Assembly: GCF_004001045.1 (NCBI RefSeq)
Contig: NZ_BIMK01000012.1
Location: forward strand, 31,254 to 95,253
Source of the DNA: Paenibacillus chibensis
GTDB taxonomy: Bacteria > Bacillota > Bacilli > Paenibacillales > Paenibacillaceae
Direction of reading: 5' to 3'
Length of the DNA stretch: 64,000 nt
The position numbers and the translations under genes were made by a program. The notes under the pieces were generated by a model that saw only the letters and a list, made by a program, of their open reading frames with translations, did no database searches and had not been told where the DNA came from. Below, one piece after another: positions 44,849-54,266 of this stretch; the first letter of the stretch is position 1, and every line of letters starts with the position of its first letter.

Positions 44849-46336
44849 ATGTCAACACCAACAGGATTTATGGAATACAGCCGCCAGCTGCCGGCGGATC
44901 GCGAACCGGCTGAACGCATCAAAGACTGGGAGGAATTCCACAAGCATTTGTCCGAAGAAGAGCTGCGTACGCAGGGAGCGCGCTGCATGGATTGCGGCAC
45001 GCCATACTGCCACACAGGAATTGACATGGCAGGAGGGACATCCGGCTGCCCGGTGAATAATCTGATTCCGGAATGGAATAATCTGATCTACCGTGGACTA
45101 TGGAAGGAAGCGCTCGACCGTCTTCATAAAACGAATAATTTTCCGGAGTTCACGGGGCGGATTTGTCCGGCTCCTTGCGAAGGCTCCTGCACGGTAGGGC
45201 TGATTGGCCAGCCGGTTACGATTAAGACAATCGAGCAGGCGATCATCGATAAGGGCTTTGAAGAGGGATGGGTCGTTCCGAATCCGCCGGAAAAACGGAC
45301 TGGCAAACGAGTAGCCGTTGTCGGATCCGGACCTGCGGGACTTGCGACCGCGGCACAGCTGAACAAGGCGGGTCACAGCGTAACGGTGTACGAGCGGTCG
45401 GATCGCATCGGCGGACTGCTGATGTACGGTATTCCATCCATGAAGCTGGATAAAGCCGTCGTACAGCGTCGCGTGGATTTACTGGCGGCTGAAGGCATTC
45501 GTTTCGTAACGAATACCGAGATCGGCAAGGATATTTCCTCGCAGCAGCTTGTCGACGATTACGATGCGGTTGTTCTTTGCGGTGGCGCCACGAAGCCGCG
45601 TGAGTTCAACATTGAAGGCAGCGGCCTGAAAGGCGTCCATTATGCGATGGATTATCTCAACGGCACGATTAAGAGCCTGCTGGACTCCGGCCTTCGTGAC
45701 GGGCAGTACCTCTCCGCGGAAGGCAAGGACGTCATCGTCATCGGCGGCGGTGATACCGGTTCCGACTGCGTGGCCACATCGCTTCGTCACGGATGCAGCA
45801 GTGTAACCCAATTCGGTACGCATGAGATGGCTCCGCTTGAACGCGATCCGATTCAAAATCCGTGGCCGCAATTTCCGAATGTGTACACGCTCGATTATGC
45901 GCAGGAAGAAGCCAAAGCGCTGTACGGCAAAGATCCGCGCGAGTTTTCCATTATGACGACCAAGTTTGTGGGCGATGAGGAAGGCAATCTGCAAGAGCTG
46001 CATACGGTACAGATCAAACGGATCGTAGACGAAACCGGACGCAAAATTTATCAGCCGGTTCCGGGTACCGAAAAAGCATTCAAAGCGCAAATGGCGCTGA
46101 TCGCCATCGGCTTTGACGGTCCGGAGCAAACGATCGTGAATCAGCTCGGACTGGAAACAGACCGCAGATCGAATGTAAAGGCATCGTACGGAAAGTATCA
46201 GACAAGCGTGGAAAAAGTGTTTGCCGCAGGCGATATGCGTCGCGGTCAAAGCTTGGTCGTATGGGCGATCAACGAAGGACGCCAGGCAGCACGCGAAGTG
46301 GACAAATACTTGATGGGCTCGACGGTACTCGTTTAA
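44849..46336 (+). CDS. gltD: Glutamate synthase small subunit (NADPH-GOGAT beta)
   Basis: A 495-residue flavoprotein that passes electrons from NADPH to the large subunit. The N-terminal Fe-S region has CMDCGTPYCHTG, GCPVNNLIPEWN and GRICPAPCEGSC. The FAD motif is VGSGPAGLATAAQL and the NADPH motif is IGGGDTGSDC. The ATG at 44849 follows GGGGG by eight bases. The large subunit gene gltB is not next to it. Confidence 0.94.
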   Translation: MSTPTGFMEYSRQLPADREPAERIKDWEEFHKHLSEEELRTQGARCMDCGTPYCHTGIDMAGGTSGCPVNNLIPEWNNLIYRGLWKEALDRLHKTNNFPEFTGRICPAPCEGSCTVGLIGQPVTIKTIEQAIIDKGFEEGWVVPNPPEKRTGKRVAVVGSGPAGLATAAQLNKAGHSVTVYERSDRIGGLLMYGIPSMKLDKAVVQRRVDLLAAEGIRFVTNTEIGKDISSQQLVDDYDAVVLCGGATKPREFNIEGSGLKGVHYAMDYLNGTIKSLLDSGLRDGQYLSAEGKDVIVIGGGDTGSDCVATSLRHGCSSVTQFGTHEMAPLERDPIQNPWPQFPNVYTLDYAQEEAKALYGKDPREFSIMTTKFVGDEEGNLQELHTVQIKRIVDETGRKIYQPVPGTEKAFKAQMALIAIGFDGPEQTIVNQLGLETDRRSNVKASYGKYQTSVEKVFAAGDMRRGQSLVVWAINEGRQAAREVDKYLMGSTVLV

Positions 46337-46354
46337 AACATACGTAGAATATAG

Positions 46355-46388
46355 AAGACTTCCCGATTTCAAAGGGGAGTCTTTTTTT
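46355..46388. terminator. Terminator between gltD and the convergent hypothetical gene
   Basis: AAGACTTCCC pairs with GGGGAGTCTT (one G-U pair) and is followed by TTTTT on the plus strand. Confidence 0.8.
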
Positions 46389-46390
46389 GT

Positions 46391-47182
46391 TTACCATTCT
46401 TCGAGCATACGAAACGTGACGAAGATTTCATCGGAGCCATCCATCGCGCTAACCACCAAAGTGAGGGGCTGATCTTCGGGCAAATTGGCCAGGTTATTAT
46501 CGTTAAACGGGATGACGGCATTAAAATAAGCTTCCGAGGCTCCATAGGTTTGCCCTTCGTAGATTACCTGGCCGCCGGTGACGGTCGTGCAGGTGAAGTT
46601 GACCATGAGAGCCGTGCTGTCGGTTGGAATATCGGTCGTCGGTGTCGGGAAATATTGAAAGCTGCCGTCGACCGTTCCGCCTTGGACCATTTTATACCTG
46701 ACGGGGAGAGACGATATAATTTCGACGCCTTGGGCATAGAGTGCAGCGCCAAACTGCTCCGGAAGCGTAAAATCAGGGACTCTTTGGTAGCTCATGACCG
46801 CCTGTTCGGAAGCGGTGAGCAGAATGTGATTCCGGAAGTCCGAGGTGATCCGGCGTGCAAGGGTCGGAGATATGGAAATTGGGGTGTATTCATTGTTTGC
46901 GTTTGCTGCAAACATTTGCACCGTCACCCTGTTCATGGAGACATAAAAGAGGAATTGGGCAAAATCAAAAAAAGCGGGATATTCCCGGATGACAACACCG
47001 TTTGGAGGCATCGTGACGGTTTCCTGAGCGAATAATTGCTTGGATCCCGATACGCTGAAGCCTTCGAAGTATATATTTACGTTATACCCGCAGTTATTCA
47101 CGAATATTAACGAGTATTGCGTGTAGACGCGCCCTTCTGCTTGTGCAACATTAGCGATGACCTCCGATGAAAGAACCGGCAT
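46391..47182 (-). CDS. Hypothetical beta-rich protein of the glycosylation island
   Basis: A 263-residue protein without signal peptide or membrane span. It is rich in aromatic and beta-branched residues, with alternating patterns of a beta-sandwich (YSLIFVNNCGYNVNIYFEGF). It is not recognised with certainty. Its composition and phrases such as the YSLIFVNN strand recall the C-terminal domain of the DUF6385 protein at the other end of the island, so it may be another surface protein. GGAGGGGC precedes its start. It is transcribed away from the glycosyltransferase genes. Confidence 0.65.
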   Translation of the reverse strand: MPVLSSEVIANVAQAEGRVYTQYSLIFVNNCGYNVNIYFEGFSVSGSKQLFAQETVTMPPNGVVIREYPAFFDFAQFLFYVSMNRVTVQMFAANANNEYTPISISPTLARRITSDFRNHILLTASEQAVMSYQRVPDFTLPEQFGAALYAQGVEIISSLPVRYKMVQGGTVDGSFQYFPTPTTDIPTDSTALMVNFTCTTVTGGQVIYEGQTYGASEAYFNAVIPFNDNNLANLPEDQPLTLVVSAMDGSDEIFVTFRMLEEW

Positions 47183-47366
47183 GTGCGCCCCTCCTTTACC
47201 CTAAAATGAAAAGATACGTTGCATGCTTTTTAGATCAATATATGAATTCAAAGAAGAAGCATTGAGGGCTGAGACAGGAAAAAGGCGGTCTTATTTTTGG
47301 AATCACTTTGCTCTTTGGCATCGCATATCATGAAGCACAGTTAAAACCGCTGCCGGGAGTGACCCT

Positions 47367-48578
47367 ATGAAATATGATATTTGGGGCAATGAGACATGGG
47401 AACATTTTGCGTATAAACAGCTTTTAGAGTCCTTTCCTGGGGGAAATGAATTTGTTTATAGGGGAAAAGGTTCGCCGCCGGGCAGTCATGAGCCTATCCC
47501 GGTACGTTTTGCCCCTGCGGTTGATCTTGATGCGCCAAGAAATCACGAGTATGCCGCAATCGTATGCTCCCCCTTTTGGATTCATCAGGCGCTGGGTTCA
47601 GGTTACAGCAAGGTTTTTTTCATTATGGAGCCTTGTCCCGCAGGTGTGCAGCGGGAGGTATGGGAGAAATACAGCGGTTTGCTCGCGGAAGCGGCAGACC
47701 TCATCATCACAGGTTCGGAAAAGATCTACCTTGAGCAGTGCCTAAGAAGAAGAAACGTTGTCTGGTGGGACGCCGGAGTTGTCGATTCTGGGGAAAATCA
47801 AAGGCTTGTGGGTACGTTCGTAGAGCGGGTATTCAGGGAGGAATCGCTGGAGCCTTGCATGCGGGAACAGTGGAAGCAGCGGATCCGTGCATACTGCAGG
47901 CTTCGCGAGGATGTGGGCAATCATGAGACGATCAGCTATCTCCTAGCGTCCTATCACTATTTTCTTGGGGAGCAACAGGCGAGAGAGCTTCTGCTGCAAT
48001 CATTCGAAACGGTACTGCTCAGGGAACATAACGGAACCCTGCATTCGCATTATCGATTCTTGTCTGCCATGGAGGCTCAGCAGGGGCAATTGGAGCGTGC
48101 CGTCTATACGTATGCGATCACGGCGGTGCTGCCGGAAGAAAAGGAAGCGCTGGCAAGAATGGAGCGGTGGGCGGCGATGGATCGATTCCATCTGCTGGAG
48201 GCCGAGCTGTATCTGGCGAATGATGATTTTGCGGCGGCGGAAAGAGCCGCTCTGGAGGATGCATCGGAAGAGGCGGAGCATTTCCTGATAGATCTCTATC
48301 TAAGACAATGGATGTGGAAAAAGGGGCTGCGATTCATGGAAAGTCTTCATCTGAAGGAGCATCAAGGCCTGTCGATTGATCAAATTCGGGCAACGCTGCT
48401 TTGGATACGGAACCAGAAGCATGAAGCGGTGACGCAGCTGCTGCGCGCATCGCTGCTGGACTGGAATATGCTGCTTGCCTTCGCGGAAAACGACCTTATA
48501 CTGCGAGGATGCGAGCAGATGAAAGAGAGGCTGAATCATGAAGCTGGATCTGAAAAGAATACGCAAAGCGAAGGATAA
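47367..48578 (+). CDS. Hypothetical protein with helical-repeat C-terminal half
   Basis: A 403-residue cytoplasmic protein. The first 150 residues alternate strands and helices (YAAIVCSPFWIHQAL, VFFIMEPCPAG, LIITGSEKIY), which could be a reduced glycosyltransferase-like Rossmann domain. The rest is all helical and resembles degenerate TPR repeats, which also occur in the GT2 proteins of this island. Its last 41 bases overlap the next gene. Function not assigned. Confidence 0.65.
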   Translation: MKYDIWGNETWEHFAYKQLLESFPGGNEFVYRGKGSPPGSHEPIPVRFAPAVDLDAPRNHEYAAIVCSPFWIHQALGSGYSKVFFIMEPCPAGVQREVWEKYSGLLAEAADLIITGSEKIYLEQCLRRRNVVWWDAGVVDSGENQRLVGTFVERVFREESLEPCMREQWKQRIRAYCRLREDVGNHETISYLLASYHYFLGEQQARELLLQSFETVLLREHNGTLHSHYRFLSAMEAQQGQLERAVYTYAITAVLPEEKEALARMERWAAMDRFHLLEAELYLANDDFAAAERAALEDASEEAEHFLIDLYLRQWMWKKGLRFMESLHLKEHQGLSIDQIRATLLWIRNQKHEAVTQLLRASLLDWNMLLAFAENDLILRGCEQMKERLNHEAGSEKNTQSEG

Positions 48579-49278
48579 CCGTCTTACGGCAGTCATGCAG
48601 GTCCGCAATGAAGAAGAAGGCATGCTGGAGGAGGTTCTGGAGGATTTGAGCCGGTATGTGGATGAGATCGCCATTGTGGATGATGCCAGTACGGATGAGA
48701 CCGTTGCCTTATGCCGCAAGTACCCGAAGGTGAAGCATCTTATGACACTCCCACAATCGCATTTTGACCGGGAATGGCTGCTGCGCAAACAGCTGTGGGA
48801 GCTTGCATGCTCCACCGATCCGGATTGGATCCTTGCCGTCGATGCCGATGAAATCTACGAAGATAAAGCAAAGGCCCATATGAGAGAGCTGATGGATCAG
48901 GATCAGTTTGACTGGGTCGGATTCAGGCTGTTTGATTTGTGGGGAGACAGGACCCATTATCGCGAAGACGAGCATTGGCAAATCCACCGCAGGCACACGC
49001 GCACGCTGGTCCGTTATATCCCGGGCTACCATTATTTTTATCCGCCAATGGATCATCATGTCCCCCGCCTGCCACTCAGCTATGCCGCATTGCCGGGATT
49101 TTTGGCCGAACTGCGCGTGAAGCATTATGGATGGGCTGTCAGCCGCGAGAAGCTGAATGAGAAATATGCGCGTTATATGGAGCGCGATCCGGATGGGCGT
49201 TGGGGGAGCCTCGCACAGTACCGGTCGATTTTGGATGACAACCCCCGGCTGGTCGAGTGGAGTGATGAACAAGCATGA
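48538..49278 (+). CDS. Glycosyltransferase family 2
   Basis: A 246-residue GT-A enzyme. LTAVMQVRNEEEGMLEEVL begins the nucleotide-sugar domain, VDDASTDET follows, and the DxD-type metal motif is AVDADEIYED. The downstream acceptor region contains WQIHRRHTRTL and a conserved GYHYFYPPMDHH stretch. It starts inside the upstream gene and ends overlapping the next one by four bases, so three to four genes are translated together. Donor and acceptor are unknown. Confidence 0.9.
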   Translation: MKLDLKRIRKAKDNRLTAVMQVRNEEEGMLEEVLEDLSRYVDEIAIVDDASTDETVALCRKYPKVKHLMTLPQSHFDREWLLRKQLWELACSTDPDWILAVDADEIYEDKAKAHMRELMDQDQFDWVGFRLFDLWGDRTHYREDEHWQIHRRHTRTLVRYIPGYHYFYPPMDHHVPRLPLSYAALPGFLAELRVKHYGWAVSREKLNEKYARYMERDPDGRWGSLAQYRSILDDNPRLVEWSDEQA

Positions 49279-50405
49279 AGGAGGTCGGTATTCTGACCCA
49301 CAGCTTCGTCGATGCGTATAACGGCAACATGGATAACATTTATGGCGGCGGACTGGAGCGGTACTTGTATGAATTATGCGGGATGATTACGGAACTGGGA
49401 TATAGCCCGCAGGTTCATCAACTTTCATATTGTGGCGATTTTGAGAAAGACATCGGACCGGTTCAGGTGTACGGATACGACTGTCAGCAGAGCAGTCCCG
49501 TTCAAGTCTTCAATCAAATGACGAAGGCCGCAAAGGGGCCGCTGATTTATTCGAGCTTCATTTGGGAGCCGATCGAATACAAGCCCGGGAGCCTGGGGAT
49601 CTGCCACGGAATCAATTGGGACTACCATGCCTCTTCTGCCGCGCATAAAGCCGAGGTAGGCAGAAACATACAGCACGCCCTTCAACATTTGAAAAAGATC
49701 GTGAGCGTGGACTCTCATTTTTTGACCTTTTGCCGAGCCTCCTGTACGTTTGCCGATCCGAATCAGGTCGTTCTTCTTCCCAATGCGGTGGATACGGCAT
49801 GGTTTACTCCCGGAGCCAGGTGGAGAGGGCTGGAGAAGGGGGATGATCGGATCCGCATTCTTTTTCCGCGGCGGATCAGTTTGGAGCGGGGCATCATTCC
49901 CATGATGCTGATAGCCGGCAGGCTGCTTGAGGAGGATCACAGCATATGCATTGAATTTGCGGGCGAGGTCATCGATCACAATCTAATAACAAAGGTGTTC
50001 CGGCAGTGGATGGAGAGCAGTCCCCACCGGGAGCGGATTTTGCATCGCAGCTATACCTTTGACGAAATGAAGGAAGCTTACCAGCAGGCGGACATTGCCG
50101 TCATACCGACGATTTTTTCCGAGGGAACGTCTTATTCCTGCCTGGAAGCGATGAGCTGCGGCTTGCCTGTCGTCGCAGGGAATATCGGCGGTTTAAATGA
50201 TCTGATTCTGGACGGATATAACGGATTATTAGTCAGTCCTACCGAGGAAGATCTGTATCGGGCCGTTCATACTTTAGTCAAGCATTCGGAGCTTCGACAT
50301 TATTTGGGGGCTAATGCGCGGGCTGTCAGCCGGGCTTTTGACATCGGCATTTGGCGGGAGAAGTGGAAGGAAACGCTTCGCTCTTATTTGGAACAGGAGG
50401 GCTGA
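49275..50405 (+). CDS. Glycosyltransferase family 4
   Basis: A 376-residue GT-B enzyme. The N-terminal domain begins with a glycine-rich loop (DNIYGGGLERYLYEL) and the C-terminal domain has IRILFPRRISLERG and the retaining-GT signature EGTSYSCLEAMSCGLPVVAG followed by GG-LNDLILDGYNGLLV. It is cytoplasmic or peripheral to the membrane. Its start overlaps the GT2 stop. Confidence 0.92.
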   Translation: MKEVGILTHSFVDAYNGNMDNIYGGGLERYLYELCGMITELGYSPQVHQLSYCGDFEKDIGPVQVYGYDCQQSSPVQVFNQMTKAAKGPLIYSSFIWEPIEYKPGSLGICHGINWDYHASSAAHKAEVGRNIQHALQHLKKIVSVDSHFLTFCRASCTFADPNQVVLLPNAVDTAWFTPGARWRGLEKGDDRIRILFPRRISLERGIIPMMLIAGRLLEEDHSICIEFAGEVIDHNLITKVFRQWMESSPHRERILHRSYTFDEMKEAYQQADIAVIPTIFSEGTSYSCLEAMSCGLPVVAGNIGGLNDLILDGYNGLLVSPTEEDLYRAVHTLVKHSELRHYLGANARAVSRAFDIGIWREKWKETLRSYLEQEG

Positions 50406-50412
50406 AAGTGCC

Positions 50413-51180
50413 ATGCATATGAAAAGGAATCCGGATACGATCGGCACGGCGCACGAGGAAGAGCAAAAGCAGCTGTGGGAGAATCTTTGGGGTAGAGGCG
50501 TTTCCTACCGATGGGATGCGTTAAGTGAGCTCGTATTGAATGCCCTGCTGGAGACTACAGGTCCAGTTCGCGACAAAAAAATTCTCGAAGCAGGCTCGGG
50601 TACCGGTAAAATATCGCTCCGTCTCGCCATGGAGGGAGCGGAGGTTACGCTCGTGGATTATGCGCAGCAGGCTTTGGAACAGTCCCGATTGGCATTCAGG
50701 ATGAAAAACAGAACCGCCGAATTCGTTCAGGCCGATATCCGCAGCATACCTGCGGAAGATAACCGGTATGATCTATGCTGGAACGCCGGGGTGCTGGAGC
50801 ATTTTTCGAATGAGGAAAAAATCAGAATCATGCAGGAGTTGGCCAGGATCACCAAGCCCGGAGGCAGCATCATCGTCTTGGTGCCATACAGCTGTTGTCT
50901 GCCTTACCGGATCGGCAAAGCCTATGCTGAGCAGGCGGGTTCATGGCCATACGGTGTCGAAATGCCGGTAACTTCCCTGAAAGATCCGTTTACTGCCGCA
51001 GGTCTTCGTCTGATCGATGAACGGGGAATCGGATTCCTACAAAGTCTGGAATTTCTCGATTTCATGCCGGGGCTTGGACTCTGGAAGGAATGGTTGAGAG
51101 GTTGGTATGATGAATTGGATACAGACGAACAGCGGCATTTTCCCGGCTATTTGCTGCTTGCGCACGGCAGGAAGTCTTAA
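50413..51180 (+). CDS. Class I SAM-dependent methyltransferase
   Basis: A 255-residue methyltransferase. The SAM motif is ILEAGSGTGKISLRLA, followed by VTLVDYAQQAL, the AEFVQADIRSIP acidic loop and GVLEHF. The ATG at 50413 is the first with a site (AGGAGG, 12 bases upstream). Its place after glycosyltransferase genes suggests that it methylates a sugar or glycan, which is inference. Confidence 0.87.
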   Translation: MHMKRNPDTIGTAHEEEQKQLWENLWGRGVSYRWDALSELVLNALLETTGPVRDKKILEAGSGTGKISLRLAMEGAEVTLVDYAQQALEQSRLAFRMKNRTAEFVQADIRSIPAEDNRYDLCWNAGVLEHFSNEEKIRIMQELARITKPGGSIIVLVPYSCCLPYRIGKAYAEQAGSWPYGVEMPVTSLKDPFTAAGLRLIDERGIGFLQSLEFLDFMPGLGLWKEWLRGWYDELDTDEQRHFPGYLLLAHGRKS

Positions 51181-51190
51181 CGATATATCC

Positions 51191-51230
51191 AAAGCCCCCG
51201 GAGGAAGCGGATACCTTCAGATGGGCTTTT
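51191..51230. terminator. Terminator between the two arms of the island
   Basis: AAAGCCC and GGGCTTT, 25 bases apart, with T residues after it, separate the convergent methyltransferase and glycosyltransferase genes and overlap the end of the latter. Confidence 0.6.
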
Positions 51231-52275
51231 CGTATTTTTGCATGAATGTTTCGATGATCCGATCCTTGATGAAGTCGGCCCGGCTAGCCCAGCTTTCGTG
51301 GCGGGCAGCATCTTTTCTGGCAGAGACAAGCTCGGGTGATCGATCATGCAGAAGGGCTTCATCCAGATGCCGCAGGAACTGGGCAGGGGAACGGCCGATC
51401 CGGACATGCTTTTGCATGCGGACTTCCGGCAGATCCGTACTGATCACAGGCAGCCCCGCTGCCATATACTCATACATTTTGACCGGATTGGCAGCCTTCG
51501 TCACCTTGCGAACCTCAAAAGGAATGATCGCGGCGTCAAAATAGCTGGCGTAGCGCGGTAGATATTCATAATCCCGGTCACCCAGCCAGTGAACGTTGGG
51601 TAGGTCGGTGAGGGTGTTAGGCCCGCCACAGCTTATTTGGCCTACGAAGACAAACGTGTAATGGGGTCTTTCCGTTGCGAGCATGCGGATGAGGGGATAG
51701 TCAAGCCATGAGGCGACGGCTCCCCAGAAACCGATGACCGGTTCCGTAGTCCTGCAGAGCCGCATATCCTTCTCACTCGGGAGCAGGCCGGGAGAAAATG
51801 GATCGGTAGTTGAAAAATGCAAATCATCTGCAGCATTGTGGACCAGGTGTACGTTTGGATGTTTCGGTGCTGCTGCTTCGTAAATGATTTGCGATGCGCA
51901 AAAAACGATGTCAGCCGCCTGGATTTTGCGGTCTTCCCATTCGGCAAAAGGGGCAAATTCCTCCTCGGTCGTATCCGCCAAATCGGAGATGACGAGGCTG
52001 TTTTGAAAGTCGGTAAGACGCTCCACATAAGGTCCATGGGTCAGCCACATGACATAAGGGCGTTTCAGGTCCAAGGCATGGATATCCTGACATACCGCCA
52101 GGTGCTCATTTAGTACGACAAAAGGATGATCGGGATCCTGCGTAACATTACAGTAGATGACATTGAATCCGAGCAGGCTCAAGTGATACAGCAATTGCTG
52201 CGGGCGTTGGCGGTGGGTCTGGTAATCAAAGCAGGGAAGATAGAGCACGGGCGGCATGGTTAGCGGTTCGCTCAT
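51217..52275 (-). CDS. GT-B glycosyltransferase (TuaH-like / family 1-4)
   Basis: A 352-residue protein. The start VLYLPCFDYQTHRQRPQQL is typical of a subgroup of GT-B enzymes that begin with an H-x-R-P-Q motif. A Rossmann-like N-terminal half includes VMWLTHGPYVERL and VFCASQIIYE. The C-terminal half has VIGFWGAVASWLDYPLI and the motif PVKMYEYMAAGLPVISTDLPE. It is the last gene of the minus-strand arm; AAGGAGA precedes it. Confidence 0.85.
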   Translation of the reverse strand: MSEPLTMPPVLYLPCFDYQTHRQRPQQLLYHLSLLGFNVIYCNVTQDPDHPFVVLNEHLAVCQDIHALDLKRPYVMWLTHGPYVERLTDFQNSLVISDLADTTEEEFAPFAEWEDRKIQAADIVFCASQIIYEAAAPKHPNVHLVHNAADDLHFSTTDPFSPGLLPSEKDMRLCRTTEPVIGFWGAVASWLDYPLIRMLATERPHYTFVFVGQISCGGPNTLTDLPNVHWLGDRDYEYLPRYASYFDAAIIPFEVRKVTKAANPVKMYEYMAAGLPVISTDLPEVRMQKHVRIGRSPAQFLRHLDEALLHDRSPELVSARKDAARHESWASRADFIKDRIIETFMQKYEKPI

Positions 52276-52313
52276 CGTTGTTCTCCTTTACATGTGAATG
52301 TTACAAATGGATG

Positions 52314-54251
52314 TTACAAGTGAATGGATACAGCACGCAGCAAAAGCGGAAAGCTCAGTTTCTGCTGAAGCTTCAGAGGGTGATACAGCTTCGCCATTTC
52401 TGTCCTGCAAAGAGCTTTGGCCGCCAACGCGTAGGGCTCATCTAAGCACTGCTCCAGTCGATAGACAGCCATCTCCAGACATGGTCTTGAGCCGCAGCGC
52501 ACTCCCAGAGCAGCATATAGCAGAAGCTCAGCCATCGAAGGGGGCTCGGCTTCGGGTGCTTCTGTCTCCATCCAGTTCTGGCACCAACCCTCGATGAACT
52601 GGACTGGAGCAGATATCAGGGCGTTTGTGACCGCGGCAGAAAACGAATGAATGGAACGCTGTCGGGTAAGCTCCGCGAGCAGGCGACCGGCTTGCGCGTA
52701 CGCCCTGCACTGAAGAAAGATTTGAAGTGCCGTCAGCATACGGACAGGTTCCGGCGGGTCTGATGTCAACCCCGTCAGATAACCATGCACGGACCCGAGC
52801 GGAGAATGCATGCTTCGCAGACGCTCAGCAAGTGGTTCCGCAGCTTCCGCATCTCCGGCTTTCCAGGCGGCAGCCCAGAGGTAGGCGAGATAAAAAGGAT
52901 CGTCGGGCTGGAAAATTCGGCAGCGAACGATTTCTTCATATAGCTGGCTGCCTGGTTCGGGTGCATACTGGCTCATCAGGGCGATCCAGGATCGCCTTGG
53001 CTTATCCAGGGTAGGAAGCTTGGAGACAAGATCCAGCAAGGAATTCTCGCCGGTAGTTAAAGCCGTGGCAATCAACAGATTCTGCTTCTCAGGCGATAAA
53101 GGCGATACGCTATAGACGAGCCATTCAAACCATGTGTCAGAGCGTCGCAGCAAAAGAGACAGCTGCAGCGCATCGCTCCACGCCGGAAGAAAATTTTGGC
53201 TGGTCAGCAGGGCGTGTTTGTAATGTACAAGAGCTTGCTCCGGCTTCAGCAGCTTTTCGGACAACCGGCCGGCGAGCCATTGAGTCCGGAATGTGCCGCT
53301 TCCGGAGGAGGTCGAATATTTATGGTGAGGGACGCCCAGTGCGGCTGCTCTTAACATCGACTGGTATGCTTCTTCATACTGGCCAGCCCGATAAAGCAAA
53401 AGTGCCTTGAATTCTTGTAAATCCGTAAAGTCGGAGTATTCCTTGAGGCCGCGCGCGGCAATTTGTTCTGCCATCTCGTTCAGACCTGTCATATGGGAGG
53501 CATAAGCCGTTTTCAAATAGACATCCGGCAGGTAACCGGGCTCCGGTTGGCGATGCAGATCAAGGACAGGGATGAAATGCTCCAATGAAGCGGCGTACTG
53601 GCCATCCTGGAAATACTCGACGCCCAGCGCGTTACGGAGCTGTAGGTCTAACGGCTTCTGCCGAAGCTCGGAGCGAATGATTTCCTCATTGCGCTTATGT
53701 TTGTGCTTCCGCTCCAGCTCAGATTGCATGTAGCCGTAATGTTTAATTTTCATAGGAGCATAAGGAATAGGCTGTCCGGTGAGCTCGATGATGCCCTCGG
53801 CGGCATTCTCATGGATCGCTCCGCGAAAGCGGATGAACGGATGGTTGCGAAACAGCCGGCATACCGCATCCGTAAAATAATCCTCCTCGGAGCCTTGGCC
53901 GTAGTAGCTGACAAAGGGAATTAAATAACCCGCCGTTTGCTCATTATTGATCAGCGCCGCCAGCTGCTCAGGATCCCATGTATCGGCTTCTTCATCGGCA
54001 TCGAGAACAAGGATCCATGAACAGGAGGCGTGTAACATCACCTGATTCCGGGCTTCGGCAAAATGATTTTCCCATGCAATCGGAATGATCCTTGCCCCGA
54101 AAGACGCGGCAATTTGCGCCGTCCGATCACTGGAGCCGGTATCCCCGATGAGGATTTCGGAGACCAGATTTTTTACGGACTCCAGACATCTCGCCAGATG
54201 GTTTTCTTCATTTTTGACGATCATGCATAGTGAAATATCCAAGGGAAGCAT
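52314..54251 (-). CDS. GT2 glycosyltransferase with long TPR-like tail (paralogue 1)
   Basis: A 645-residue protein. Residues 1-230 form a GT2 domain (LCMIVKNEENHLARCLESV, GDTGSSDRTAQIA, DxD-type LVLDADEE). The remaining 400 residues are helical repeats of the TPR type. It shares this plan with the next two upstream genes, which points to tandem duplication. The usual reading is a protein glycosyltransferase whose TPR part holds the acceptor; specific substrates are not known here. Confidence 0.87.
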   Translation of the reverse strand: MLPLDISLCMIVKNEENHLARCLESVKNLVSEILIGDTGSSDRTAQIAASFGARIIPIAWENHFAEARNQVMLHASCSWILVLDADEEADTWDPEQLAALINNEQTAGYLIPFVSYYGQGSEEDYFTDAVCRLFRNHPFIRFRGAIHENAAEGIIELTGQPIPYAPMKIKHYGYMQSELERKHKHKRNEEIIRSELRQKPLDLQLRNALGVEYFQDGQYAASLEHFIPVLDLHRQPEPGYLPDVYLKTAYASHMTGLNEMAEQIAARGLKEYSDFTDLQEFKALLLYRAGQYEEAYQSMLRAAALGVPHHKYSTSSGSGTFRTQWLAGRLSEKLLKPEQALVHYKHALLTSQNFLPAWSDALQLSLLLRRSDTWFEWLVYSVSPLSPEKQNLLIATALTTGENSLLDLVSKLPTLDKPRRSWIALMSQYAPEPGSQLYEEIVRCRIFQPDDPFYLAYLWAAAWKAGDAEAAEPLAERLRSMHSPLGSVHGYLTGLTSDPPEPVRMLTALQIFLQCRAYAQAGRLLAELTRQRSIHSFSAAVTNALISAPVQFIEGWCQNWMETEAPEAEPPSMAELLLYAALGVRCGSRPCLEMAVYRLEQCLDEPYALAAKALCRTEMAKLYHPLKLQQKLSFPLLLRAVSIHL

Positions 54252-54266
54252 ATTCGGAAAGCTCCT

